Shown here one piece after another: positions 8,738 to 17,841 of a stretch of 64,000 nucleotides of DNA. Both the position numbers and the translations under genes were made by a program. The stretch is from NCBI RefSeq assembly GCF_001264245.1, contig NZ_CP011339.1, positions 2,852,001 through 2,916,000 on the forward strand. Reading direction: 5' to 3'. How positions within the stretch are numbered: position 1 is the stretch's first letter; the number at the start of each line of letters is the position of its first letter. The notes under the pieces were generated by a model that had not been told where the DNA came from, did no database searches, and saw only the letters and a list, made by a program, of their open reading frames with translations. This DNA is from Microcystis panniformis FACHB-1757. GTDB taxonomy: Bacteria > Cyanobacteriota > Cyanobacteriia > Cyanobacteriales > Microcystaceae.

Positions 8738-9208
8738 AGTGTCAGAGATAGTTAATCATTTCTGAAGCATTCGATCGAAATCTGGCGTTGCTGAGTAGCG
8801 GTATGATTTGGCAAAATTCTCAACCAGTTTTCAGAGCTTTTAGCAGTCAACTCATTCTTTGAATCGGCAACGCTTGTCTCAAACTTATTGGAAACGACTA
8901 TAACAGCGACATCTCGTCCGAGATGCCATTTTCTACCACTTTTTATTAAAAAAGTCAATAGATTAAATATTAATTTTTGTGAAGAAAAGCTTGAGCAGTT
9001 ACTCCGAAAGCTCTTTACCATCTGTTACAAAATATGGCAAGATATTTATCGAATTGTGTCAAAACCCAGAGTAAATGCTCATTAGGGTTACATTTTCTGA
9101 TACAAAACAGAAACATATATCTAAATACCTTAAACAAAGGGCGATCGTCATCTGATGACGAAAATCCCTTCATACCAGACTCAGCAATTCTAAGGAGAAC
9201 CATCATAT
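8738..9208. other. Intergenic region upstream of chlH
   Basis: This stretch of about 470 bases has no convincing gene. It contains a possible small element with ends GGCGTTGCTGA (8784) and GGCAACGC (to 8873), resembling the IS1-type end at 25717. The remainder probably carries the chlH promoter. AAGGAG at 9191-9196 is the chlH ribosome binding site. Confidence 0.4.
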
Positions 9209-12200
9209 ATGTTCACTCACGTCAAGTCCACCATTCGTCACATAGTTCCTGACGGGTTGAATGGTCGATCGCTGGTCAAGGTGGTCTATGTCGTGCTAGA
9301 ACCTCAGTACCAAAGTGCGCTGAGTAGTGCGGTCAGGGAAATCAACGCTAACAACCCGAAACTAGCGATCGAAATTAGTGGTTATTTAATCGAAGAACTG
9401 CGCGATGGGGAAAACTATCGCAATTTTCAAGAGGATGTGGCCAAAGCTAATATTTTCATCGCTTCTCTTATCTTTATCGAAGATTTAGCCGATAAAGTTG
9501 TGGCCGCTGTCGGTCCCCATCGGGATAAATTAGATGCGGCGATCGTCTTTCCCTCCATGCCCCAGGTAATGCGCTTAAATAAATTAGGTTGCTTTTCCAT
9601 GGCTCAATTGGGACAGTCTAAGAGTGTCATCGCTAACTTTATGAAAAAGCGCAAGGAAAACTCCGGCGCTGGTTTCCAAGACGCGATGTTAAAGTTATTG
9701 CGAACCTTACCGCAAGTCCTGAAATACCTCCCCATGGAAAAAGCTCAGGACGCACGCAACTTTATGTTAAGTTTCCAGTATTGGCTAGGAGGTTCCGCAG
9801 AAAATTTAGAGAACTTCCTGTTAATGTTGGCCGATAAGTACGTCTTCGATAACAAGGATGACAGTGTAGTTTACAAGGAACCGGTAGTTTATCCGGATCT
9901 GGGTATCTGGCATCCTTTATCCATGAAAATGTTCGAGGATGTCAAGGAATACTTCGCTTGGTACAATAATCGCAGTGATATTGCCGATGACCTAAAAGAC
10001 CCCTTAGCTCCCTGTGTTGGCTTAATTTTACAGAGAACTCACCTCGTTACTGGTGATGACGCTCATTATGTCGCTCTCGTGCAGGAATTCGAGTCTATGG
10101 GTGCGCGAGTCCTTCCCGTTTTTGCCGGGGGATTAGACTTTTCTAAACCGGTAGAAGAATATTTCTGGGATAAAAGCTTAAAAGGAGTGGAAGCGGTTGC
10201 TATTGTTGATACGGTAATTTCCCTGACGGGATTTGCTTTAGTGGGGGGTCCAGCGCGACAAGATCATCCGAAAGCGATAGAATCCTTAAAACGTCTCAAT
10301 CGTCCCTATATGTGCGCGTTACCGCTAGTTTTCCAAACCACTCAGGAATGGGAAGAAAGCGATTTGGGGTTACACCCGATTCAAGTAGCGCTACAGATTG
10401 CCATTCCCGAATTAGACGGTGCGATCGAACCTATTATATTATCAGGCCGGGATGGGGCTACGGGTAAAGCGATCGCTTTACAGGATCGGGTAGAAGCGAT
10501 CGCTCAACGGGCGCTAAAATGGGCTAACCTAAGAAAGAAACCGAAACTCAATAAAAAAGTCGCCATCACTGTCTTTAGTTTCCCCCCCGATAAAGGGAAT
10601 GTGGGAACCGCAGCCTATCTAGATGTGTTCGGTTCCATCTACGAGGTGATGCAAGCGTTACAAAATAACGGTTATGACTTGCAGGATCTACCCGCATCTC
10701 CCCGAGAACTGATGGAAGCGGTAATCCATGATGCCACCGCACAATACCATAGTCCGGAGCTAAATATCGCTTATCGGATGTCTGTACCTGAATACGAACG
10801 TTTAACCCCCTATTCCGTCCGTTTGGAGGAAAATTGGGGACCACCACCGGGACACCTCAACAGTGATGGACAAAATCTATTAATCTACGGGAAAGAGTTC
10901 GGTAATGTTTTTATTGGGGTTCAACCCACCTTCGGTTATGAAGGGGATCCGATGCGTCTGCTCTTTTCTCGTTCTGCTAGTCCCCACCACGGTTTTGCAG
11001 CCTACTATACCTATCTCAATCAAGTCTGGAAAGCAGATGCGGTTCTTCATTTTGGCACCCACGGTTCCCTAGAATTTATGCCGGGGAAACAGATGGGAAT
11101 GTCTGGAGAATGCTACCCCGATAACCTCATCGGGATGATTCCCAACCTCTACTATTATGCCGCTAATAACCCCAGCGAAGCGACGATCGCTAAACGTCGT
11201 AGTTATGCGGAAACTATCTCCTATCTCACTCCCCCCGCAGAAAATGCCGGACTCTACAAAGGGTTAAAAGAACTAAGCGAGTTGATCGGTTCCTACCAAA
11301 CCCTGAAAGATAGTGGGCGTGGGGTGCAAATTGTCAATACCATTGTCGATAAATGTTTATTAGTTAATCTTGACAAAGATATAAGTTTACCTGATGGTGA
11401 CACCGCCCATCTCAGTCAAGAGGAACGGGATAATATTGTCGGTTCGGTCTATCGTAAACTGATGGAAATTGAATCGCGCTTGCTTCCCTGCGGACTTCAT
11501 GTTATTGGGAAACCCCCCTCGGCGCTCGAAGCGGTGGCAACTTTGGTCAATATTGCCAGTTTAGACCGGGAAGAGGACGATTTACTCTCCTTACCCCGGA
11601 TTATTGCCAACAGCATCGGCCGGGATATAGAGGAAGTTTATCGCAATAGCGATCGAGGTGTGTTAGAAGATGTGGAACTACTGCAAAACATCACCCTCGC
11701 GACTCGCGCTGCCGTCGCAACTTTAGTCGAGTCTCAAACCGACGCGGAAGGTCGGGTATCGATGCTTTCTAAGCTGAATTTCTTGAATATAGGCAAGAAA
11801 TCACCTTGGATCGAAACTTTACGGTCGATGGGTTATCCAAAAGTTGATTCGGAAGCGTTAAAACCCCTGTTTGAATACCTAGAATTCTGTTTAGAACAGG
11901 TTTGTGCCGATAATGAATTAGGGGCCCTATTAAAAGCATTAGAAGGGGAATACGTTCTTCCCGGTCCCGGTGGCGACCCCATCCGTAACCCCGGAGTTTT
12001 ACCGACGGGTAAAAATATCCACGCTTTAGACCCCCAATCTATCCCGACCCTAGCGGCGGTAAAATCGGCTAAAATCGTGGTGGATCGTCTGTTAGAACGG
12101 CAAAAACTGGATAATGGCGGTAAATATCCCGAAACCATCGCTTGTGTTCTCTGGGGAACCGATAACATCAAAACCTATGGGGAATCCCTAGCACAAATTC

Positions 12201-13195
12201 TCTGGATGGTGGGAGTTCGTCCCGTTCCCGATGCTTTGGGACGGGTGAATAAACTGGAATTAATTCCCCTAGAGGAGTTAGGAAGACCGCGCATTGATGT
12301 GGTGGTCAATTGTTCTGGTGTTTTCCGGGATTTATTTATCAATCAGATGAATTTGCTTGACCAAGGGGTAAAAATGGCCGCGGAAGCAAATGAACCGGTA
12401 GAGATGAATTATGTCCGCAAACACGCTAGGTCACAAGCAAAAGAAATGGGTTTAACGGTTCGACAGGCAGCCACCCGCATCTTTTCTAATGCTTCTGGTT
12501 CCTATTCTTCTAATATCAATCTCGCGGTGGAAAATAGCAGTTGGGAAGATGAAAAAGAGTTACAGAATATGTATCTCAACCGTAAGGGTTTTGCTTTCGA
12601 TTCTGATAATCCGGGGATGATGGCCGATAATCGTCAGTTGTTTGAAGCATCCTTAAAAACTGCGGAGGCAACTTTCCAAAATTTGGATTCTAGCGAGATT
12701 AGTTTAACCGATGTTTCCCACTATTTCGACTCGGACCCGACAAAAGTTGTCGCTAGTTTACGCGATGATGGCAAAAAACCGGCGGCCTATATTGCCGATA
12801 CTACCACCGCTAACGCTCAAGTGCGTACTTTATCGGAAACCGTGCGCTTGGATACCCGCACCAAGTTACTCAATCCCAAATGGTACGAGGGAATGTTAAG
12901 TCACGGTTACGAAGGAGTCCGAGAGTTATCGAAGCGTTTGGTTAATACCATGGGATGGTCGGCAACTGCTGACGCGGTGGATAATTGGGTGTATGAAGAT
13001 GTCAACACCACCTTTATTCAAGATGAGGAAATGTGTCAGCGTCTGATGAATCTCAATCCTAATTCTTTCCGCAAGATGGTGGGAACCCTGCTAGAAGTTA
13101 ATGGTCGCGGTTACTGGGAAACTTCTCAAGAGAATTTAGACCGCTTACAGGAACTTTATCAAGAAGTGGAGGACCGTATCGAAGGAATCGAGTAG
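9209..13195 (+). CDS. chlH: Magnesium chelatase subunit H
   Basis: This is the large porphyrin-binding subunit (1328 residues, normal length) that, with ChlI and ChlD, inserts Mg2+ into protoporphyrin IX at the start of the chlorophyll branch. An N-terminal DUF3479-type region (about 10-180) is followed by the CobN/Mg-chelatase domain to the C-terminus. Family motifs include LHFGTHGSLEFMPGKQMGMS, VNCSGVFRDLFINQM and YEGVRELSKRL. ATG at 9209 follows AAGGAG by about 12 nt. The gene stands alone; chlI and chlD are not in this window. No disruption is seen. Confidence 0.97.
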   Translation: MFTHVKSTIRHIVPDGLNGRSLVKVVYVVLEPQYQSALSSAVREINANNPKLAIEISGYLIEELRDGENYRNFQEDVAKANIFIASLIFIEDLADKVVAAVGPHRDKLDAAIVFPSMPQVMRLNKLGCFSMAQLGQSKSVIANFMKKRKENSGAGFQDAMLKLLRTLPQVLKYLPMEKAQDARNFMLSFQYWLGGSAENLENFLLMLADKYVFDNKDDSVVYKEPVVYPDLGIWHPLSMKMFEDVKEYFAWYNNRSDIADDLKDPLAPCVGLILQRTHLVTGDDAHYVALVQEFESMGARVLPVFAGGLDFSKPVEEYFWDKSLKGVEAVAIVDTVISLTGFALVGGPARQDHPKAIESLKRLNRPYMCALPLVFQTTQEWEESDLGLHPIQVALQIAIPELDGAIEPIILSGRDGATGKAIALQDRVEAIAQRALKWANLRKKPKLNKKVAITVFSFPPDKGNVGTAAYLDVFGSIYEVMQALQNNGYDLQDLPASPRELMEAVIHDATAQYHSPELNIAYRMSVPEYERLTPYSVRLEENWGPPPGHLNSDGQNLLIYGKEFGNVFIGVQPTFGYEGDPMRLLFSRSASPHHGFAAYYTYLNQVWKADAVLHFGTHGSLEFMPGKQMGMSGECYPDNLIGMIPNLYYYAANNPSEATIAKRRSYAETISYLTPPAENAGLYKGLKELSELIGSYQTLKDSGRGVQIVNTIVDKCLLVNLDKDISLPDGDTAHLSQEERDNIVGSVYRKLMEIESRLLPCGLHVIGKPPSALEAVATLVNIASLDREEDDLLSLPRIIANSIGRDIEEVYRNSDRGVLEDVELLQNITLATRAAVATLVESQTDAEGRVSMLSKLNFLNIGKKSPWIETLRSMGYPKVDSEALKPLFEYLEFCLEQVCADNELGALLKALEGEYVLPGPGGDPIRNPGVLPTGKNIHALDPQSIPTLAAVKSAKIVVDRLLERQKLDNGGKYPETIACVLWGTDNIKTYGESLAQILWMVGVRPVPDALGRVNKLELIPLEELGRPRIDVVVNCSGVFRDLFINQMNLLDQGVKMAAEANEPVEMNYVRKHARSQAKEMGLTVRQAATRIFSNASGSYSSNINLAVENSSWEDEKELQNMYLNRKGFAFDSDNPGMMADNRQLFEASLKTAEATFQNLDSSEISLTDVSHYFDSDPTKVVASLRDDGKKPAAYIADTTTANAQVRTLSETVRLDTRTKLLNPKWYEGMLSHGYEGVRELSKRLVNTMGWSATADAVDNWVYEDVNTTFIQDEEMCQRLMNLNPNSFRKMVGTLLEVNGRGYWETSQENLDRLQELYQEVEDRIEGIE

Positions 13196-13750
13196 AATAG
13201 ATAGATAAGACTTGAGAGACTGGCTAATTACCGGTCTCTTGAGTTTTGAACAAAGATGAAAAATAACTTTTGGGGGTTAATTTGGTCTAGTTTTAACGAA
13301 ATTCAAGGGGTTTTACTCGGTCTTCTTGGATTTTTAGGAGGTATTGCCTTAATTCGTTATCCATTCAATACTTCTATCCCTTTAGACCTAGTAATTATTG
13401 TCAGTTTCTTCACCTTGCTGTTAATCGCTACTTTGTTAAGCGCTGTTAACACGCTTCTTAGACAGAAGCAAAAATTAGAGGCAGAAGTTAAGCAACTTCA
13501 GGAGGTAAACCAAAAGCTAGAGACTGAAATTAAACAGCGCATTATCCCTAAAATTCTAAGAGTTCAAAAGGATGCAAATAATAATATTCTATGCTTACTC
13601 GAAGCCTCCAATTTATTTGCGTATGATATCTATATTTCTTTCTACTACACGGATGATGACGGGTTTGAAAATTTAATTGGAATAGGTTTCGTAAACGTGA
13701 TCCAAAATGATGGAAAAATACAAGCTATTCTAAATCAGCCGTCTCCTAAC

Positions 13751-14995
13751 GGCTCTTCTGGTTTTCGTGTGTTAATTTTTGTTATGAATTAAAGCAAGCA
13801 AACAGCTTAAGTCGAAGATGTTCAAAATTGGTAAATCCATAACTCATTCTTTTAATAAGCTTTATTTTGGTATTCATTCCCTCAATTAATCCGTTGGTTG
13901 TCTGATTTTCAAAGTAATTACAAATACCTGGCAAATGCTTCTGGATCATCCTGGCACTACTTTCATATAATATCCCGCCTATTCTTATCCATTTTTCCAA
14001 TTTTCTCTCAGCACCTCTGAACGTTCTACTACTTTGATAAATTTGTCTAATTTCTTCTTTCATTTCCCAGGCTATTCCTAAGCATGGATGTTCTTTTAAG
14101 ATAACTTCTAGTTGTTGTTTTTGCTCGTCCTTTAAGTCCTCTTTATTCTTCCATAATAAATGAGGTAATCCTTTTTCATGCACCCCCATTAACTTTCTCA
14201 ATTTATTAAGCTCGTCATTGATGATAGCCATTACATGAAAACGGTCATAGATGATTTTAGCATTGGGAAATAATTCCTTGATCACTGCTGTAAATCCTGA
14301 CCACATATCGACGCTCACTTCTTTCACTTTCTCCCGAACTGCGTCTGGCTGTGCTTTTAAGGCTTCCATTAATTCTTCTTGCTTATGTCCTTTAATCACA
14401 TCTAGTAAAATTTTCTTGTCCATATCTACGACCGTTGTGATGAAATCTTTATGTCCTTTTAAGTTACTAAATTCATCTAAGCTTATTCGTTCTGGTGCTT
14501 CCCACTCTTCCTTTTCTAGTTCTTTAGCACAGTGATTAAATATTAACTCAACTTCTGACCATCCTAACCCTTCTTCTCGACTTATTTCTTCGATGCTACA
14601 ATTTTTTACTCTCTCATAAATCATCGATTCATAGCGAATTGTATGATGCTGTCTTAATCTCATAAAACTCAGTCTTTCGCTGATATACTTTTGGCACTTT
14701 TGACAATGAAACTGACGGCGTGGTACTTCTAAATATACTGGATTACCTAATATTGACAAGTCTCTGACTAGATTATACTCTGTCTGATTGATTCTGTCTA
14801 AGGTTTGATGGCAATTCGGACATTCAATTGTTTCATTTAAAAGAGCAAGCTTTAGGAAAATTGTCTGAGCAATTTTTTGATAATTGACCACTGTTACATT
14901 TGGTAAATCGAGGAGTTGATCAAAATTTATCCACATAACCCACCTCCTGTTCTGTGTTACTATTATACCATGCTCACACAGAACCTAGAAGAGCC
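13751..14995 (-). mobile_element. ISL3-family insertion sequence, copy 1
   Basis: The element is 1245 bp with ends GGCTCTTCTGGTTTTCGTG and (complement) GGCTCTTCTAGGTTCTGTG. The flanking 7-bp duplications TCCTAAC are at 13744-13750 and 14996-15002. It is nearly identical to the copy at 22882-24126, which indicates recent movement. Confidence 0.95.
13782..14936 (-). CDS. ISL3-family transposase
   Basis: This 384-residue transposase has an N-terminal zinc-ribbon (CPNCHQTL and CQKCQKY), a helix-turn-helix (SIEEISREEGLGWSEVE) and a DDE-type core. The core shows SVDMWSGF, IIYDRFHVMAIIN and the glutamate in NGLIEGMNTKIKLIKR with MSYGF following, the ISL3 pattern. ATG follows the strong site AGGAGGTGGGTT. 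It is intact and probably active. Confidence 0.95.
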   Translation of the reverse strand: MWINFDQLLDLPNVTVVNYQKIAQTIFLKLALLNETIECPNCHQTLDRINQTEYNLVRDLSILGNPVYLEVPRRQFHCQKCQKYISERLSFMRLRQHHTIRYESMIYERVKNCSIEEISREEGLGWSEVELIFNHCAKELEKEEWEAPERISLDEFSNLKGHKDFITTVVDMDKKILLDVIKGHKQEELMEALKAQPDAVREKVKEVSVDMWSGFTAVIKELFPNAKIIYDRFHVMAIINDELNKLRKLMGVHEKGLPHLLWKNKEDLKDEQKQQLEVILKEHPCLGIAWEMKEEIRQIYQSSRTFRGAERKLEKWIRIGGILYESSARMIQKHLPGICNYFENQTTNGLIEGMNTKIKLIKRMSYGFTNFEHLRLKLFACFNS

Positions 14996-15114
14996 TCCTA
15001 ACTATCAAAATATTATCGATGCCCTAGATGGAAACGATCCCAAATTAATTGAAAAAATAATCATCAAGCCTAGCAGTCCTAGAAATTTCAATACCGGTCA
15101 ACCCTAGAAGAAAC

Positions 15115-15624
15115 ATGGAAAACCTAACTGAAACGACATTATTATCGCCTAAAGGTACATTCCCCGCCCAGATAGTTAATATCCTTGATCCGTATCGATT
15201 AGTCATGAATCGAGGCGAACGAAATAGAATTCAAGTGGGTCGCCGAGTATTGATATATGGGATAAGCGAGGAAGAAATTATAGACCCTAATACGGGAGAA
15301 TCTTTAGGGTTTCTCGAATTAGTAAGAGGTACGGGAAGAATTATTTTGGTTCAAGATAAAATATCTATTATAGAATCAGACAAAAAGCCAGACATAGATT
15401 TAAATAAACTTTATTATTTGATCAGAGAATATCATTTGCTGCAACCTAGAGACTTGTCTGAATTATCTTATATCCCCCCCTTGACTCCTTCTGGAATTGA
15501 ATACTTAGCAAAGAAAGAGTTACAGTCAACGAGAGAAAGAGAGTTAAAATCAATGATTGATAAATTAGGAAAAAGACTACCGTTTGAAAATCCTCAAGTT
15601 GGCGATCTAGTCAAGCCTATTTAA
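15115..15624 (+). CDS. Conserved hypothetical protein, operon partner of the split gene
   Basis: This 169-residue soluble protein has no signal or membrane span. The first 100 residues look like a small beta-barrel: AQIVNILDPYRLVMNRGERNRIQVGRRVLIYG, then GESLGFLELVRGTGRIILVQDKISIIES. This strand pattern resembles the C-terminal barrel of FlgT-like or carrier domains, but the match is weak. The C-terminal third is helical. It starts 7 bp after the end of the interrupted gene, so the ISL3 insertion may be polar on it. Function is unknown. Confidence 0.65.
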   Translation: MENLTETTLLSPKGTFPAQIVNILDPYRLVMNRGERNRIQVGRRVLIYGISEEEIIDPNTGESLGFLELVRGTGRIILVQDKISIIESDKKPDIDLNKLYYLIREYHLLQPRDLSELSYIPPLTPSGIEYLAKKELQSTRERELKSMIDKLGKRLPFENPQVGDLVKPI

Positions 15625-15681
15625 TCGTTATAATCAAAAATTAGTCCAGTTGTGCATTTTATTCAGCAAAAAAAGGATTAA

Positions 15682-16195
15682 GAGGGTTTCTGTCGGGTTG
15701 TCGGGTTTCGTAGCCTCAACCCGACCTACGAATTTACTACGAATTTACTACCATTTTTGTCTAGGAAAAACTAATTCCAGATTTACCCGGATGTATGAGT
15801 CAGGGTGAAACTTGAGAAGAAGTGATTATTAATATTGAAGAAGCGAGCGAATTTGGATAGAGACGGTTTATTTTGGTAGCTCTTTTTGCGTAGGTTGGGT
15901 TGAACGAAGTGAAACCCAACAACTGAGGGTTTCTGTCGGGTTTCGTGACCTCAACCCGACCTACGAATTTACTACCATTTTTGTCTAGGAAAAACTAATT
16001 CCAGATTTACCCGGATGTATGAGTCAGGGTGAAACTTGAGAAGAAGTGATTATTAATATTGAAGAAGCGAGCGAATTTGGATAGAGACGGTTTATTTTGG
16101 TAGCTCTTTTTGCGGAGGTTGGGTTGAAGGAAGTGAAACCCAACAACTGAGGGTTTCTGTCGGGTTTCGTAGCCTCAACCCGACCTACGAATTGA
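15682..16195. repeat. Direct tandem duplication, about 224-243 bp unit
   Basis: The unit begins GAGGGTTTCTGTCGGG at 15682, again at 15925, and a third partial copy begins at 16149. Each unit contains a TCGGGTT...AACCCGAC inverted repeat, a GTTGGGTT...AACCCAAC inverted repeat and a 130-bp connecting segment with only a few differences. No frame is conserved. The duplication fills most of the 15625-16338 gap. The first copy carries an extra short duplication (GTCGGGTT; ACGAATTTACT). Confidence 0.85.
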
Positions 16196-16338
16196 CATAA
16201 TCTGAGAAAATTGAAAAAAGTGCCAAGTCAATCTCAGTAACGAGTCGCCATCTAAGAGAGATAAGTGAATACTACCCCAAAAACTGGGTAAAAAGAGGAC
16301 TTCAAACATTACTGTCCGCAATCACCGAGAACCATTGG

Positions 16339-17373
16339 CTATTGAGCAGTGATGATTTTCAGGGTTTTCATTTGCAGTTGATTCAATTTCGACAGGACAC
16401 GACGACGCAAAAAGAACTGTTGTTGTTGCCAGAGAGAAAGGGAACACCATTGATTATAGGCGGGAACACATTCATTCAAGATAAACTGATGCCAACATTG
16501 AACAAGATGGCTAATAGTCACGGTTTTCGACCTTTCTTGATAATGAGACTTTATTTGCTGCCTTAAGTAATTGTTGTCCCGCAATTGTTTGAGATAATAA
16601 ATAATATCATTCTCATTATTAGCAGTAAAGAAATCTAGCTCACTTTTGTACTCTGCTTGAAAAGCGGATTCATTTCCTAAAATGGCAGGAACACCTGCTA
16701 ACCAGGCATTATACAGCTTAGTGGCGGGTTTCCAAGGATAAGTCTCCTTGGAGTCGAAACAACGAACAGCGACGATTGCATCTGCTTGACGATAATCATG
16801 CCAAAACTCATCATTAGTTTGAATGCACCAGTTTAAACCTAAATGATCTACCTGCTGTTTCCATTCCGGTTTGCGTAAGGGGGGAGCTAAATTGTAGGTA
16901 ATGCCAAAATAAACTACATTTTCAAACCGATCGCCCCGTCGGGGATCGCGAGGAATTAAGCCCGGTTGAGTCCAATGGGGTAAAAAGTATCGCTTACCAG
17001 GTAAAAGATATTGATCTGCGGCTATTGATTGTATATAAAGTTGAGAAGCAGTTAATTCCTGTCGATTCTGGACGATATGAATTTGAGCGTAGGGTTGAGG
17101 ATTTCGATCTCCTTTAACACAAACCAGTAATAACTTGGGATAGGGTTGAAAATCATAAGCTAACGATACTCTATGACTAATTACGATACCTTCTTTAGGG
17201 ATAGTATCTACTAATTCACAGGGAAAGTTAGATTCGCATAATCGCAAATAAGTTTGTAAAATCCAAGCCCATGAACCTCGACCCTTTCGTAATTGATCGG
17301 CGTGATCGGGCAAAGGGTCGGGTCGATCGGAAGCGGGAAGATGAAAATAAATAGGAGGTATTTGCTCGGTCAT
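16339..17373 (-). CDS. Glycosyltransferase-like protein (GT-B C-terminal half)
   Basis: This is a 344-residue soluble protein. The C-terminal half has YRQADAIVAVR, then KPATKLYNAWLAGVPAILGNESAFQAEY, resembling the nucleotide-sugar site of GT-B enzymes where a conserved Glu follows a G(V)P loop. The tail is rich in helices (QQFFLRRRVLSKLNQLQ). It probably makes an envelope or exopolysaccharide sugar linkage; the donor and acceptor are unknown. The start is ATG at 17373; GGAGGT is upstream inside the coding side, so the start is not certain. It stands alone between repeats. Confidence 0.65.
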   Translation of the reverse strand: MTEQIPPIYFHLPASDRPDPLPDHADQLRKGRGSWAWILQTYLRLCESNFPCELVDTIPKEGIVISHRVSLAYDFQPYPKLLLVCVKGDRNPQPYAQIHIVQNRQELTASQLYIQSIAADQYLLPGKRYFLPHWTQPGLIPRDPRRGDRFENVVYFGITYNLAPPLRKPEWKQQVDHLGLNWCIQTNDEFWHDYRQADAIVAVRCFDSKETYPWKPATKLYNAWLAGVPAILGNESAFQAEYKSELDFFTANNENDIIYYLKQLRDNNYLRQQIKSHYQERSKTVTISHLVQCWHQFILNECVPAYNQWCSLSLWQQQQFFLRRRVLSKLNQLQMKTLKIITAQ

Positions 17374-17394
17374 AATTATATTACTTACGAACTA

Positions 17395-17485
17395 AGTAGT
17401 CATGCAAAATTAATTACCTGCCCGATCGAGCTAAAACCCTTACGGGGCAATGATCGTCATGTGTAAATAATTTTGCCTAGGTACT
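17395..17485. mobile_element. TA-flanked MITE, copy 1
   Basis: The ends AGTAGTCATGCAAAATTAAT and (complement) AGTACCTAGGCAAAATTATT form imperfect inverted repeats. TA is duplicated outside (17393-17394 and 17486-17487). A related element at 53057-53157 interrupts a toxin gene. The TA target suggests mobilisation by an IS630/Tc1-like enzyme; the parent is not in view. Confidence 0.75.
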
Positions 17486-17577
17486 TAACAAAGTGGCGAT
17501 TCAGAGCCGAAGTGCAACGAATTCTGAAGCGTGCTTGTAGAATACTTGAGCGGGTGTTTGATAGTCAAGGGGTTTTC

Positions 17578-17691
17578 GGCGTTGCTGATTTGAGACCTGA
17601 ATCTTATTTTGTGGGATTTTTAAAACCTAGACCCAAATTAACTTTTGGATACGATGCAGGGTTGGCATTCATACCTTGATTCAGCAACGCC
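17578..17691. repeat. Small element with GGCGTTGCTGA ends
   Basis: A 114-bp segment is bounded by GGCGTTGCTGA and TCAGCAACGCC. The ends match those of the IS1-type element at 25717-26473 (GGCGTTGC and TCAGCAACGCC). No clean target duplication is seen. It may be a non-autonomous derivative. The rest of 17374-17841 is non-coding apart from this and the MITE at 17395. Confidence 0.5.
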
Positions 17692-17841
17692 ATTTTCTCA
17701 CTCTCGACTCACAGCGATCGCATTCTGCCGGAATTGAGGGATAACTTTCCCCGGTCTGCAAGCAGGAGGAGACAAAACTGGTTTATGCTAGAAAGGGTTA
17801 CTCTTAACGTAACTTTACAAAGTCATTGATCGCCCACATTT

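Larger units (their letters stand above)
13256..15107 (+). pseudogene. Small membrane/coiled-coil protein gene split by ISL3 copy 1
   Basis: The first 165 codons (13256-13750) encode two membrane spans (about 15-35 and 45-65) and a coiled coil (about 68-95, KLEAEVKQLQEVNQKLETEIKQ), then a soluble domain. The IS element and a 7-bp duplication TCCTAAC interrupt it. Reading resumes in frame at 15003 for 34 more residues ending NTGQP, giving 199 residues. As it stands, the product ends within the IS (stop at 13792). Its 3' end lies 7 bp before the next gene, so the two were probably one operon. The family is not recognised. Confidence 0.8.

Noticed and set aside
16200..16566. Plus-strand frame reading SAKSISVTSRHLREISEYYPKNW and onward opposite the glycosyltransferase gene
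   Set aside because: The first part (to about 16340) looks protein-like and may be a relic, but it has no start, and the rest is only the complement of the glycosyltransferase gene.
17473..17679. 68-codon frame starting MPRYLTKWRF
   Set aside because: Starts at the edge of a MITE and runs through the GGCGTTGCTGA element; no family.
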